Source: Mangrovimicrobium sediminis (GTDB lineage Bacteria > Pseudomonadota > Gammaproteobacteria > Pseudomonadales > Halieaceae). From it: 64,000 bases of DNA. A program made the translations under genes and the position numbers. A model generated the notes under the pieces. That model saw only the letters and a list, made by a program, of their open reading frames with translations. It was not told the DNA's origin and searched no databases. How positions within the stretch are numbered: the stretch's first letter is position 1; every line of letters begins with the position of its first letter. Below, piece by piece: positions 43,690-53,014 of the stretch. The DNA is taken from positions 186,001 through 250,000 of the forward strand of contig NZ_SRLE01000002.1 of assembly GCF_004745945.1 (NCBI RefSeq), written 5' to 3'.

Positions 43690-44544
43690 ATGCGTCATAT
43701 CCCGCAGTTTTCCACTGCCATCCTCACCTGCACATTGCTGCTGCTCGCCGCCTGCGGCGACAGCCAGGACCCGCCGGCTGCCGCGGAGGACACCGCCATG
43801 ACTACCATCCAGGGCGAACTGTATTACCGTGAACGCATGCTGCTTCCCCCGGGTGCCGAGGTCGAGGTGCAGTTGCAGGACGTGTCCCGCGCGGATGCGC
43901 CGGCGGACGTGCTGGCCAGTGTGAACTTCCAGCCGGATACGCCCCCGCCGTGGTCGTTCACCATCAGCTATCCCAGCGCACAAATCCAGGAGCGCCGTAC
44001 CTATGCGCTGCGCGCGACCGTGCGCATGGAGGAGCGACTGCTGTTCACCACTACTGATTTCATCGCGCCGTTCACCGGCGAGCCGCTGTCGATCCAGCTG
44101 ACCCAGGTGCCGTCGCCGCGCATCAGGACACCCGCGCCTGAAACCGGCCCGGAACAGGCGCCGGAGGCCGGGACGCCCGCCCCGGCCGCGGAAACGTCCG
44201 GCCAGCCGGCCTGGCTGCTGGTCACCCTGGAGGGTGAACCCGCACCCGTGGGCGCAGGCGGGCGCCCCGCGGACCTGGTGCTGGACGCGCAGGAGAAGCG
44301 CGTCGCCGGGTTCTCGGGTTGCAACCGCTACAGCGGCAGCTTCTCCGACGACGGGAATTCCAGCCACGGCACGCCGCTCAAGTTTGGCCCGCTGGCGGCT
44401 ACCCGGCGCGCCTGCGTCGATGGCGGCGAGCTGGAACAGCGTTTCCTCGCCCTGCTCGACCGGGTGGATGCCTACCGCATGAGCGGCGAGGAACTGTCCC
44501 TGTTGGCCGGCGAAGAGGTGGTCGCGACCTTCCGCCTGCCCTGA
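43690..44544 (+). CDS. Lipoprotein with YbaY-like and META (HslJ) domains
   Basis: A 284-residue lipoprotein (lipobox LLLAACG, Cys22). The first domain (about 38-140) is a YbaY-type barrel-like domain (IQGELYYRERMLLPPGAEVEVQLQDVSRADAP, SFTISYPSAQIQERRTYALRATVR). A Pro/Ala/Glu-rich linker leads to a META domain (about 175-284) with GGRPADLVLDAQEKRVAGFSGCNRYSGSF and GPLAATRRACVDG. META domains occur in HslJ and stress-related secreted proteins; enzymatic activity is not established. It is monocistronic. Confidence 0.85.
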   Translation: MRHIPQFSTAILTCTLLLLAACGDSQDPPAAAEDTAMTTIQGELYYRERMLLPPGAEVEVQLQDVSRADAPADVLASVNFQPDTPPPWSFTISYPSAQIQERRTYALRATVRMEERLLFTTTDFIAPFTGEPLSIQLTQVPSPRIRTPAPETGPEQAPEAGTPAPAAETSGQPAWLLVTLEGEPAPVGAGGRPADLVLDAQEKRVAGFSGCNRYSGSFSDDGNSSHGTPLKFGPLAATRRACVDGGELEQRFLALLDRVDAYRMSGEELSLLAGEEVVATFRLP

Positions 44545-44594
44545 GCGCGGCGTATAATGGTCGTTTAATCTCGATGCACTGACGCCCTGACTCC

Positions 44595-44888
44595 ATGTCC
44601 CTGATCGCACGTACCGCCGCACTGCGCGCCGCGAGGCTCCTGGCCCTCGTCGCGCTGCTGTCGGTCACCGCGCTGCAGGTCGAGGAGGCGGGGCACTGGC
44701 ACCAGCCCGGCGACGGCTTCGCCGAGTGCCTGCTGTGCAAGAGTTCCGCCGGCACCGCCCTGCTCTCGCTGCAGGTCGGTATCGCGCTGTTCGCCGTCGC
44801 GGTTTTCGCGCCGCGCCTGCGCCAGCGAGTGGCGGTCGTCCGCCGCAGCATTCACCGCCTCGCCAGAGGACCCCCGCAGTACTCCTGA
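44595..44888 (+). CDS. Small His/Cys membrane protein upstream of zinc receptor
   Basis: A 97-residue protein with two hydrophobic segments (LLALVALLSVTALQV and ALLSLQVGIALFAVAVFA) separated by a potential metal-binding loop: HWHQPGDGFAECLLCK (His-X-His plus Cys-X2-Cys). A TATAAT at 44553-44558 lies 40 bases upstream. It begins 35 bases before the ZnuD-like receptor, and similar DUF2946-like small proteins precede zinc or copper receptors in other proteobacteria. It may help metal handover; I see no clear Zur operator. Confidence 0.7.
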   Translation: MSLIARTAALRAARLLALVALLSVTALQVEEAGHWHQPGDGFAECLLCKSSAGTALLSLQVGIALFAVAVFAPRLRQRVAVVRRSIHRLARGPPQYS

Positions 44889-44923
44889 AACCATCGACCT
44901 TTCGATAACCACAGGAGAACCCA

Positions 44924-46990
44924 ATGAAACGCCTGATCCCCATCGCCGCGGCACTCGTCGCGGCGCGGGCGGCTGCGGAGCAGTTGCCCATCGAACACGT
45001 ACTGGTGACAGTACCCCTGCACAAGAAAACCGCCGAGACCGCGCTGCCGATCACCGTGCTGTCCGGCGATGAACTGCACCGCGCCGCGTCCGCCACCATC
45101 GGCGATACCCTGGCCAACCAACCCGGCCTGGCCAACGCTTCCTTCGGCCCGGGTGTCGGCCAGCCGGTGATTCGCGGCCAGCAGGGCGCGCGTGTCACCG
45201 TGCTGCAAAACGGCACCACCGCGGCGGATGCCTCGGCCCTGAGCGCTGACCACGCGGTATCCGTGGAGCCGTTGCTGGCCGACAGCATCGAGGTGCTGCG
45301 CGGCCCGGCCACCCTGCTCTACGGCGGCGGCGCCATCGGTGGCGTGATCAACGTGCTGGACAATCGCGTGCCAACAACACTGCCGGATGCCCCCAGCGGT
45401 GGTATCGAATACCGCCGCGACACCGCCTCCGACATGGATAACGTGGTCGGCCGGCTGGAGGCCGCCACCGGCGATTTCGCCTGGCACTTCGACGGCCTGT
45501 ACCGCGACTGGTCGGAGATGGACGTGCCCGGCAACCCGGTGCTCGGCGACGATGAGCGCGATGAGCGCGGCACCCTGCAGAACTCCGATGGCCAGACCCG
45601 CTCCGCGACCCTGGGCAGCAGCTACCACTTCGGTAGCGGTTTCGTCGGCCTCGCCGTCAGCCGCCTGGAGAACGAGTACGGCATTCCCCCCGGCGCGCAT
45701 GGGCACCACCACGATGAAGAACTCGAAGGAGAGCACGACGAGGAACTCGAGGGCGATCACGACGAAGAGCACGAGGACGAGCACGGCGAGGAGGGTATCC
45801 GCATCGACCTCGAGCAGACCCGCTACGACGCCGCACTGCACCTGCACGAGCCCCTGCCCGGGTTGGAGGTCATGCGCGGTTTTGTCAGCTACACCGACTA
45901 CGAGCACGCCGAGATCGAGGGTAATGGCGAGGTCGGTACGCGTTACACCAACGAATCCTGGGAGGCGCGCCTGGAAGCGGTGCACCAGCCCTGGGGTCCG
46001 GTGCATGGCGTGTTCGGCCTGCAGGTGCTGGATGGGCGCTTCAGCGCGATCGGTGAAGAGGCCTTTATCCCGGTGACCGACCGGCGCGAGGCGGGCCTGT
46101 TCCTGCTCGAGGACTACCACCTGGACGACTGGTTGTTCGAGGTCGGCCTGCGCCTGGACCGCGATGAGCGCGACCCGCGGGGCGGCGCGCCTGATCGCGA
46201 TTTTACCGCGTTCAGCGCCTCCGGTTCCGCGGTCTGGTCGCTGAGCCCGGCCTGGCAGTTCGGCCTCGCGCTGTCGCGCGCGGAACGCGCCCCGGCGATC
46301 GAGGAGTTGTACTCCAATACGGGTATCACGGATCCCGAAGCCTGGGTGGTGCACGCCGCCACCAATGCCATCGAACTGGGCAACGACGATCTCGACACTG
46401 AGGTTTCCGCCAACCTGGACCTTTCCGTGGACTGGTACGGCGACGACAACTCGGTGAGCGTGACCGTGTTCTACAACGACTTCAGCGACTATATCGGCCT
46501 GCTCGCCACTGGCCAGGAAGTCGACGAAGTCCCGGTGTACGGCTACGCCCAGGAGGACGCGCAGTTCTACGGCGTGGAGGTGGAGAGCGATTTCCGCCTG
46601 GCCAGCCTCGCCGGCGGCGAGCTGCGCCTGGGCGTGTTCGGCGACACCATTCGCGGTGAACTGGACGGCGGCGCCGATGTGCCGCGCCTGCCGCCCATGC
46701 GCGTCGGCGCGCGCCTGGGCTGGAGCGATGCGACCTGGGATGTATGGACCCAGGTGCTCGACGCCGCGGACCAGGATCGCCCCGGCGAGAACGAGGAGGA
46801 AACCGCGGGCTATACACGCTGGGATGCCGGCGTGCAGTTCAGTCCCACCTGGGGCGGTACCGACCTGCAACTGTTCGCCAGGCTGAACAACATCACCGAC
46901 GAGGAAATCCGCCTGTCCACTTCCTTCCTGCGCGAGGTCGCCCCGGAGGCCGGGCGCGGCGTGGAGGCCGGCGTGCGCCTGGTGTTCTAG
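44924..46990 (+). CDS. ZnuD-like TonB-dependent zinc receptor
   Basis: A 688-residue receptor with a signal peptide (IAAALVAARAAA), plug sequences GDTLANQPGLANASFGPGVGQPVIRGQQGARVTVLQNG and SIEVLRGPATLLYGGGAIGGVINVLDN, and a barrel ending GVRLVF. A metal-binding extracellular loop at about residues 259-291 consists almost entirely of His, Asp, Glu and Gly (HGHHHDEELEGEHDEE and further HDEEHEDEH). This loop and the plug sequence match neisserial ZnuD and its proteobacterial homologues, which import zinc or haem. It is likely energised by a TonB system such as the one at 14.8-20.3 kb. Confidence 0.9.
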   Translation: MKRLIPIAAALVAARAAAEQLPIEHVLVTVPLHKKTAETALPITVLSGDELHRAASATIGDTLANQPGLANASFGPGVGQPVIRGQQGARVTVLQNGTTAADASALSADHAVSVEPLLADSIEVLRGPATLLYGGGAIGGVINVLDNRVPTTLPDAPSGGIEYRRDTASDMDNVVGRLEAATGDFAWHFDGLYRDWSEMDVPGNPVLGDDERDERGTLQNSDGQTRSATLGSSYHFGSGFVGLAVSRLENEYGIPPGAHGHHHDEELEGEHDEELEGDHDEEHEDEHGEEGIRIDLEQTRYDAALHLHEPLPGLEVMRGFVSYTDYEHAEIEGNGEVGTRYTNESWEARLEAVHQPWGPVHGVFGLQVLDGRFSAIGEEAFIPVTDRREAGLFLLEDYHLDDWLFEVGLRLDRDERDPRGGAPDRDFTAFSASGSAVWSLSPAWQFGLALSRAERAPAIEELYSNTGITDPEAWVVHAATNAIELGNDDLDTEVSANLDLSVDWYGDDNSVSVTVFYNDFSDYIGLLATGQEVDEVPVYGYAQEDAQFYGVEVESDFRLASLAGGELRLGVFGDTIRGELDGGADVPRLPPMRVGARLGWSDATWDVWTQVLDAADQDRPGENEEETAGYTRWDAGVQFSPTWGGTDLQLFARLNNITDEEIRLSTSFLREVAPEAGRGVEAGVRLVF

Positions 46991-47105
46991 CCGTTCGGCG
47001 GATTGCCTGACACAGCGCTGGCGGCATATTTTTGCTATCGTGCACCAGCGGCTTTCACGGCGCCCGGGACACTGTCCCGGGCGTCGCGTTTACAGGATAC
47101 AGTTC

Positions 47106-47669
47106 ATGCAGAAACGCCTCATCGTCGGTATCAGCGGCGCCTCGGGCATCATCTACGGGGTGCGCGCCCTGGAGTTGTTACGTGAGCACGGCGTGCAGAC
47201 CCACCTCGTGGTCAGCAAGTCCGCCGAGCTGACCCTGCACCACGAACTCGACATGTCGCTGGACGCCCTGCGCGACCTGGCCGACGAAGTGCACCCGATC
47301 AAGGACGTGGGTGCGAGCATAGCCAGCGGCTCGTTCCTCACCGAGGGCATGCTGGTGGCACCGTGCTCGGTGCGCAGCATGGCGGAGATCGCCACCGGGG
47401 TGACCTCCACCTTGCTCACGCGTGCGGCCGACGTGGTGCTCAAGGAGCGCCGCCGGCTGGTGCTCATGGTGCGTGAAACGCCGCTGCACACCGGCCACCT
47501 GCGCAGCATGACCGCGCTGTCCGAGATGGGCGCGGTGATCGCGCCGCCGGTGCCCGCGTTCTACACCCGCCCGCAGTCCCTCGACGAGGTGGTGACCCAG
47601 AGTGTCGGTCGCGCCCTGGAGTTGTTCGGTCTGCCCATTGCACAGGTCCAGCGCTGGCAGGGACACTGA
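47106..47669 (+). CDS. ubiX: Flavin prenyltransferase UbiX
   Basis: It makes prenylated FMN, the cofactor of UbiD decarboxylase in ubiquinone synthesis. The 187 residues start RLIVGISGASGIIYGVRALELL and contain SIASGSFLTEGMLVAPCSVRSMAEIATGV, DVVLKERRRLVLMVRETPLHTGHL, and PPVPAFYTRPQSLDEVV, all family signatures. The ATG at 47106 opens the conserved Rossmann-like start. The stop overlaps the start of the MFS gene by TGATG. Confidence 0.95.
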   Translation: MQKRLIVGISGASGIIYGVRALELLREHGVQTHLVVSKSAELTLHHELDMSLDALRDLADEVHPIKDVGASIASGSFLTEGMLVAPCSVRSMAEIATGVTSTLLTRAADVVLKERRRLVLMVRETPLHTGHLRSMTALSEMGAVIAPPVPAFYTRPQSLDEVVTQSVGRALELFGLPIAQVQRWQGH

Positions 47670-48877
47670 TGCCCATCCTGTTCGGCGTGGTGCTGCTCGA
47701 CCTCGTCGGGTTCGGCATTGTCATTCCCATTCTGCCTTTCCTGTCGCCTCCACTGGGTGCGGACAAGCTCGACATCGCCCTGATCGTCGCGATCTATGCG
47801 GCAGCGGCAGGGGTGTCCGGGATATTCTGGGGGCGGCTGTCCGATCGCATCGGGCGCAAGCCGGTGATTCTGCTGTGCCTGTGCGGAAGCGTCATCGCTT
47901 ATATATTCCTGGCCATGGCGACGAGCCTGTGGATGGTCTATGCGGCGCGCGCCTTTGCCGGTCTCATGGCCGGCAACCTCGGCGTGGCCTCGGCGATGAT
48001 GGCGGACATCACGCGCCCGGCGGACCGCGCCCGCGGCATGGCGCTGATCGGCGCGGCCTTCGGCCTGGGTATGATTCTCGGCCCCACCATCGGTGGCCTG
48101 CTGGCCCATGGCAGCGGCAATTTCACCCTGCCCTGCCTGTTCGCCGGTGGCATGTCGGCGCTCGCCGCGCTGGCCGCTGCCATCTGGTTGCCGGAATCGC
48201 ACGGCGCCGCGCGGCGGGCGGAGCACCGGGTGCGCCGCCAGCGCGAGGGCCGGCTGAGCACTGGACAGATGCTGCGCCGCAGCGGCAATCGCCTGTTTGT
48301 GTTCCAGTACCTGCTGCACAACGCCTGTGTCAGCTCCGGTACCTACATCTTCCCGCTGTGGGTGGCGGACCTGCTCGGCTGGAGCGCGCGCGAGGTCGGT
48401 ATGGTGTTCGGCGTGCAGGGCGCGTTGATGGTGGTACTGCAGGCTGGCGCCATGGGTACCCTGGTGCGCGTGCTGGGCGAGTGGCGGTTGTTGCGCGTTA
48501 CGGTGAGCGTGTTCCTGTGCGGGTTCGGCCTCGCCGTGGTGGCCGGCGGGCACGCCGCGGCGATGGTCGCGGCGCTGTTCCTGGCCATGTCCGGCGCCAC
48601 CCTGTGCATTCCCCTGCTCAACAGCATCATCACCCAGCGCAGCCCGCAGACGGATCGCGGCCGGGTGCTGGGTGCCACCTCCGCGGCGTCCTCGTTCGGC
48701 CGCGTGGTGGGGCCGGCGCTCAGCGGCCTGGGCCTGGGCCTGTGCGGCTACGCCTGGACCTGGGCGCTGTGGGCGGCGGTCGCGGCGCTTTACCTCGCCT
48801 GGGTTTTGCGCGAATCTGCTCGCGCGGCCAGCATGCGACCGGCCGGCCCGGACCAGGGGCGCACAGGGCGAGCCTAG
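47669..48877 (+). CDS. MFS transporter, TetA-like drug/metabolite exporter
   Basis: A 402-residue protein with 12 hydrophobic segments. Signatures are LLDLVGFGIVIPILPFLSP at the N-terminus, the motif A loop GRLSDRIGRKPVILLC between helices 2 and 3, and GAAFGLGMILGPTIGG in helix 5 (motif C of drug:H+ antiporters). The repeat half has LYLAWVLRES at its end. The substrate is unknown. Coupling to ubiX suggests shared expression, not a shared pathway. Confidence 0.9.
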   Translation: MPILFGVVLLDLVGFGIVIPILPFLSPPLGADKLDIALIVAIYAAAAGVSGIFWGRLSDRIGRKPVILLCLCGSVIAYIFLAMATSLWMVYAARAFAGLMAGNLGVASAMMADITRPADRARGMALIGAAFGLGMILGPTIGGLLAHGSGNFTLPCLFAGGMSALAALAAAIWLPESHGAARRAEHRVRRQREGRLSTGQMLRRSGNRLFVFQYLLHNACVSSGTYIFPLWVADLLGWSAREVGMVFGVQGALMVVLQAGAMGTLVRVLGEWRLLRVTVSVFLCGFGLAVVAGGHAAAMVAALFLAMSGATLCIPLLNSIITQRSPQTDRGRVLGATSAASSFGRVVGPALSGLGLGLCGYAWTWALWAAVAALYLAWVLRESARAASMRPAGPDQGRTGRA

Positions 48878-48894
48878 AGGGAGAGCGAGCATCC

Positions 48895-49320
48895 ATGGAA
48901 CTGCCTGACATTCACCCGCAACTGCTGGCGGATACGCACTACCTCGGCCAGTTGCCGACCGGCAGCCTGTTGCTGCACCGCAACGCCAGCGTGCCCTGGT
49001 TTATCCTGGTGCCGGAGACCCGCCTGGAGGATTTCCTCGACCTGCCCGAGGTGCACCGCCAGGCGGTACTGGCGGATTGCGCCGCGGTCTCCGCTTTCGT
49101 CAAGACGGTGCTGGGCTTCGCCAAGGTGAACTTTGCCGGCATCGGCAACCTGGTGCCGCAGATGCACCTGCACGTGGTGGCGCGCGCGCCCGACGACCCC
49201 TGCTGGCCGCGCCCGGTGTGGGGCAATCTCGAGGGCGATGCGGCCTATTCGCCGGCCACGCTCAGCGTGTGGCGCACGACCCTGGAGCATATGGCCGGCC
49301 TGGAGACAGCGCCGCTGTGA
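48895..49320 (+). CDS. HIT family protein with Q-H-H variant motif
   Basis: A 141-residue HIT-fold hydrolase-like protein beginning with the YLGQLPTGSLLLHRNASVPWFILVPE block. The histidine triad reads PQMHLHVVAR: the central catalytic His and the following His are kept, but the first triad residue is Gln. This QxHxH form is frequent in bacterial HIT proteins related to Ap4A hydrolases. The substrate is uncertain. It overlaps the next gene by four bases (GTGA). Confidence 0.88.
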   Translation: MELPDIHPQLLADTHYLGQLPTGSLLLHRNASVPWFILVPETRLEDFLDLPEVHRQAVLADCAAVSAFVKTVLGFAKVNFAGIGNLVPQMHLHVVARAPDDPCWPRPVWGNLEGDAAYSPATLSVWRTTLEHMAGLETAPL

Positions 49321-50297
49321 AACCCCGGGTCCTGCTCACCCACCAACTCCCGGGCGAGCGCGTCGCGCTGCTGGAGCAGCGCTGTGAACTGCTCACCTGG
49401 CCGGGCCCCGGCCTGCTGCCCGCAGTGCAACTGGCGCAACTCGCCGCCGGCTGCGAGGGCATCCTCTGCCTGCTCACCGACCGCATCGACCGCGCGCTGG
49501 TCGACGCCCTGCCGCAACTGGCTTTCGTGTCCAGCATGTCGGTGGGTGTCGACCATGTGGATGTCGAGGCGCTGAACGCGCGCGGCATCCCCCTGGGCCA
49601 CACGCCGGGGGTGCTGGTGGAGACGACCGCAGATACCGCCTTCGCCCTGCTGCTGGCGGCGGCGCGCCGGGTGGTGGAGGCGGACGCCTTTGTGCGCGCG
49701 GGCAAGTGGACCGAAGACAACCGCTGGTCGCCGGAGTTTTTCACCGGTATCGATGTCGGCGGCGCCACCCTGGGCATCGTGGGCCTGGGCGCGATCGGCC
49801 AGGCAGTGGCGCGCCGCGCCGCGGGCTTCGGCATGCGCGTGCTGGGCTGGAACCGTACGCCGCGCGAGGTGCCGGGGGTGACGCCGGTGTCACTGGACAC
49901 CCTGCTCGGCGAGAGCGACTTCCTGTCGCTGCATGTGGCCCTGTGCGAGGACACCCGCGACCTGCTCGACGCGGCGCGCATTGCGCAGATGAAGCCCGGC
50001 GCGGTGCTGGTGAACACCGCGCGTGGCGGCATCGTCAACGAAGCCGCCCTGGCGGCGGCGCTGGTGGAGGGTCGCCTGGGTGCGGCGGGCATCGATGTCT
50101 TCGAGCGTGAGCCGGTCGCGGTGGACAACCCGCTGTTGCGGGCGCCCAACGTGGTGGTCGCCCCGCATATCGGCAGTGCCACCCGGCTGACCCGGGCGCG
50201 TATGGCGGATATTGCGGTGGACAATGCGCTGGCCGCGCTGGACGGCCGACCGATCCCCCATTGCGCCAACCCGCAGGTCTATGCCCGCGGTGGCTGA
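49317..50297 (+). CDS. D-2-hydroxyacid dehydrogenase (glyoxylate/hydroxypyruvate reductase-like)
   Basis: A 326-residue NAD(P)-dependent enzyme with the D-isomer 2-hydroxyacid dehydrogenase signatures: FVSSMSVGVDHVDVEALNARGI, the Rossmann motif LGIVGLGAIGQAVARRAAGFG, MKPGAVLVNTARGGIVNE, and VVVAPHIGSAT with the catalytic His after the Glu of FEREPV. Close relatives reduce glyoxylate or hydroxypyruvate. The GTG start overlaps the HIT gene, so both are coupled. Confidence 0.93.
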   Translation: MKPRVLLTHQLPGERVALLEQRCELLTWPGPGLLPAVQLAQLAAGCEGILCLLTDRIDRALVDALPQLAFVSSMSVGVDHVDVEALNARGIPLGHTPGVLVETTADTAFALLLAAARRVVEADAFVRAGKWTEDNRWSPEFFTGIDVGGATLGIVGLGAIGQAVARRAAGFGMRVLGWNRTPREVPGVTPVSLDTLLGESDFLSLHVALCEDTRDLLDAARIAQMKPGAVLVNTARGGIVNEAALAAALVEGRLGAAGIDVFEREPVAVDNPLLRAPNVVVAPHIGSATRLTRARMADIAVDNALAALDGRPIPHCANPQVYARGG

Positions 50298-50306
50298 GGG
50301 CGCGGT

Positions 50307-50888
50307 TTAGCGCGCGTCGGGCAGTTCGCCCAGACCCTTGCGCACGCCCTGGCGGATCGCCTTGGCCATTTTCTCGGGGTCGGGCTGGTTGACGCTGTCG
50401 ACGATCTTGGTGATCAGCACGCTCCACACCTCGTCGTGGCTGCCCGCATCGTTGAACAGCAGCGCGATGTTGTGGGTCTCGCGCACGCCGGACAGCGCCT
50501 GGGCGTTGTCCACCATGGCCTGGTTGACCTGGCGGTTGGGGCGCGCCGAGGGGATCGGGTCGATGCCGCCGTAGGCGTCGCTGCTGCCCACGCCCTGCAG
50601 GATCCCGGGTGCCTGCAGGTAGGTGATCTCGAACTGGGCGCGCCCGGCGTCACGCACATAGCCTTTCTCCGCCAGGGCGGCGTCCACTTCGCGGCGCAGC
50701 ACGGCGTCCATCACATAGATCGGGTCGCTGGAATTCTGCGGATTTTTCAGGGCCTCGTCGCGCCAGGTGTAGAACTTGTACTGGCCCTGTGCGAATTGCG
50801 TGGCGTCCGCGGGTTGGGTCTCGATGCTGCTGCAGGCCGCCAGCCACAGCGGGAGGCAGAGAATCGACAGGAGATGGAGTGGGCGCAT
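50307..50888 (-). CDS. DUF4136 family lipoprotein (second copy)
   Basis: A 193-residue lipoprotein (lipobox PLWLAACSS, Cys19). The DUF4136 body reads GQYKFYTWRDE...SDPIYVMDAVLRREVDAALAEKGYVRDAGRAQFEITYLQA, ending QGVRKGLGELPDAR. It is a paralogue of the protein at 199-753 but clearly diverged. The ATG at 50888 gives the lipobox. The gene is divergent from the LysR regulator, which could control it. Confidence 0.85.
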   Translation of the reverse strand: MRPLHLLSILCLPLWLAACSSIETQPADATQFAQGQYKFYTWRDEALKNPQNSSDPIYVMDAVLRREVDAALAEKGYVRDAGRAQFEITYLQAPGILQGVGSSDAYGGIDPIPSARPNRQVNQAMVDNAQALSGVRETHNIALLFNDAGSHDEVWSVLITKIVDSVNQPDPEKMAKAIRQGVRKGLGELPDAR

Positions 50889-51079
50889 GCGGCAGGCCTC
50901 GGGCAGTGGCAGTGGATCGTCAGCCGGGAATGGTAGCAGGGCGCGCCGAATCCAGCCACGCGCAGGGTTTGCACTCGTCCCGCTAATTGGCAAAAAGCGC
51001 ACATTTTGTGTGCAAGGGCCTTGTGCCGTTTGCTAGCATCTGGTGAATAACCACAGGTTATTTCTTCAGGGGTGACCCC

Positions 51080-52072
51080 ATGATCTCAAGGAAGCTGATT
51101 CGAACGGACCTCAACCTGCTGGTAGCCCTGCAGATTCTCCTCGAGGAACGCAACGTCACCCGCGCCGCGGAGCGCTTGTCGGTGAGCCAGCCGGCGTTGA
51201 GTAAAACGCTGCAGAAACTGCGCGACGCCTTCGAGGACGAGTTGTTTACACGCACCGCCCACGGCCTGGTGCCGACACCGCGGGCCGAGGAACTGGCCGC
51301 GGAACTGCCCGGTCTGCTGGAGTCGGTGGAGCGCGTGCTCGGCGACACGGACTTCGACCCGGCGACGTTCACCGGTACCTTCAAACTGTTGCTGCCGCCG
51401 ATCCTGTGCGAGGCGCTGCTGCCGGGCCTGATCGCGGAATTGCACGATGCGGCCCCGGGGGTGCAGGTGATCACCGCCGAGATCACCCCGGACTACCAGG
51501 AACTGCTGAAGAAGGGCGAGGTCGATTTCGCCGCCTTCGTCGCGGTGGACACCGGCCGCGACATTCACGCGGAGCCGATCTCCACCCTGGCGCCGCGCTG
51601 CTATATGCGCCTGGAGCATCCGCTGGCGAGCAAGTCGGCGATGAGCCTGCAGGACTTCCTCGACTACCCGCACCTGCGTCTGTACCTGCCGCGTCTGACC
51701 CGCGAGAACACCTCGATGGTGGACGACGTGCTCGGCCAGTACGGCGTGCACCGCAGCATCAGCCTGGAGACCACGCAGTTCGCCTCGGCGGTCGGCGTAC
51801 TGGCGCGCACCAACTGCCTGCTGGTGGCCAACGCCGGTTTCGAGGCCTCGGGACTGTACAGCGAACTGATTACCGGGCTGGAACTGCCCTCGGAACTCGA
51901 GCGCATGATTCGCAACACCCACAGCAGCAATCGCGGCCGTATGTCGCTGATGCGCCATACCCGCACCTCGCGCAGCGCGCCGCACCAGTGGATGCGCGGC
52001 CTGTTGATGAAGCACCTGAACGGGCCGGGCGAGGCGGTGGAAGCCTCGCGGCCGCTGCAGGCGATTTCCTGA
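51080..52072 (+). CDS. LysR family transcriptional regulator
   Basis: A 330-residue regulator with an N-terminal winged helix-turn-helix (LNLLVALQILLEERNVTRAAERLSVSQPALSKTLQKLRDAFEDELFTRTAHGLVPTPRAEEL) and a C-terminal effector domain that begins FTGTFKLLLPP. It groups by sequence with NahR/NodD/LeuO-like LysR proteins (RxDLNLL start). Divergent orientation to the DUF4136 gene, with 191 bases between, is the usual layout for a LysR target. The effector is unknown. Confidence 0.92.
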   Translation: MISRKLIRTDLNLLVALQILLEERNVTRAAERLSVSQPALSKTLQKLRDAFEDELFTRTAHGLVPTPRAEELAAELPGLLESVERVLGDTDFDPATFTGTFKLLLPPILCEALLPGLIAELHDAAPGVQVITAEITPDYQELLKKGEVDFAAFVAVDTGRDIHAEPISTLAPRCYMRLEHPLASKSAMSLQDFLDYPHLRLYLPRLTRENTSMVDDVLGQYGVHRSISLETTQFASAVGVLARTNCLLVANAGFEASGLYSELITGLELPSELERMIRNTHSSNRGRMSLMRHTRTSRSAPHQWMRGLLMKHLNGPGEAVEASRPLQAIS

Positions 52073-52114
52073 ACCGTCCGCTGCAGTGAACTTTTCTGAA
52101 CTGCACCGCTGCGC

Positions 52115-53014
52115 TCAGGGAGCGCCGCTGCCCGCCATCATTACCGCGTCGATACCCGCCAGCTTGTCGTAGTCGTACGCGCTCAGGCGGAATACGTAGG
52201 GGTGGTCGCTGCTGGTGACGAAGCAGTCGTCTCCCTCCCGGTAGAACGCCAGTTTTCGCTCGCCGCCCAGGCCGGTCACCTGCAGGATCATCGACGCTTC
52301 CGCAGCGCGGATCTTCTGCGCCCGCTCGTCCCCGGCAACGCCTTCCAGGCGCAGGGTTCTCAGCGCCTGCAGCAGGGCGTCCAGTTCGCGCGGCTCGGGA
52401 GGCTGTCCGCTGCCCAGCAGCCAGTCGCCGGAACTGCGATCCAGGCTGTAGCCGTCGGCGACGATGCGCAGCGGGGCGCGCACCTGCAACAGCTCGGGCT
52501 CCAGCCAGGCGCCGTCGTGCGCCGGCAGTTCGAACAGGTTCAGCGGTACGCTGTAAATGGGCTCCTCGCCGGCACTGCGCGCGTGTACCCGGCGGTAGCC
52601 CGGCGAGGTGCCGAGGTACACAGAGCCCACCTCGTTGCCCTGGGCCGACAGCGTAACTTTCAGCCGGTACAGGTAGGACGCCACCTGGAAGCGCTGGTGC
52701 GCGGCGCCGCTGTGCGCCACCGGCCAGCCCGGGTCGGTGTGTGTCAGTACATCCAGCAGTGCCTCGATACGGTCGCGATCTGCGGGCAGGGCATCCAGTT
52801 GGGGCAGCGACCACTGCTCGCCGCGGCGCCTTAGCACCGCGACATTGTGCTCGCGGTCCTCTAGCCGGATCTCGTCCACCACGTAGGTGTCGGTGCGCAC
52901 CAGGTAGATGGCGCTGGTCCCGTCCTCGGCTTCGCGCACGGCGCGGTACTGGTAGGCGAGCACCACCATTTGCGCGGCGAGCAACAGCAGCAGCGCGACG
53001 CCGACCCGGTTCAC
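52115..53014 (-). CDS. DUF4340 protein of the Gld-type ABC module
   Basis: A 299-residue protein with an N-terminal membrane anchor (VGVALLLLLAAQMVVLAYQY) and a periplasmic DUF4340 part (IYLVRTDTYVVDEIRLEDREHNVAVLRRRGEQWSLPQLDALPADRDRIEALLDVL). DUF4340 proteins regularly follow GldG-type genes and probably form a periplasmic subunit. The GTG start overlaps the preceding stop (GTGA on this strand), so it is coupled to the permease gene. The function is unknown. Confidence 0.85.
   Translation of the reverse strand: MNRVGVALLLLLAAQMVVLAYQYRAVREAEDGTSAIYLVRTDTYVVDEIRLEDREHNVAVLRRRGEQWSLPQLDALPADRDRIEALLDVLTHTDPGWPVAHSGAAHQRFQVASYLYRLKVTLSAQGNEVGSVYLGTSPGYRRVHARSAGEEPIYSVPLNLFELPAHDGAWLEPELLQVRAPLRIVADGYSLDRSSGDWLLGSGQPPEPRELDALLQALRTLRLEGVAGDERAQKIRAAEASMILQVTGLGGERKLAFYREGDDCFVTSSDHPYVFRLSAYDYDKLAGIDAVMMAGSGAP

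Noticed and set aside
44545-44594. Possible Zur operator ahead of the zinc-receptor pair
   Set aside because: A TATAAT is present, but no GTTATA-type dyad typical of Zur was found, so no operator is claimed.
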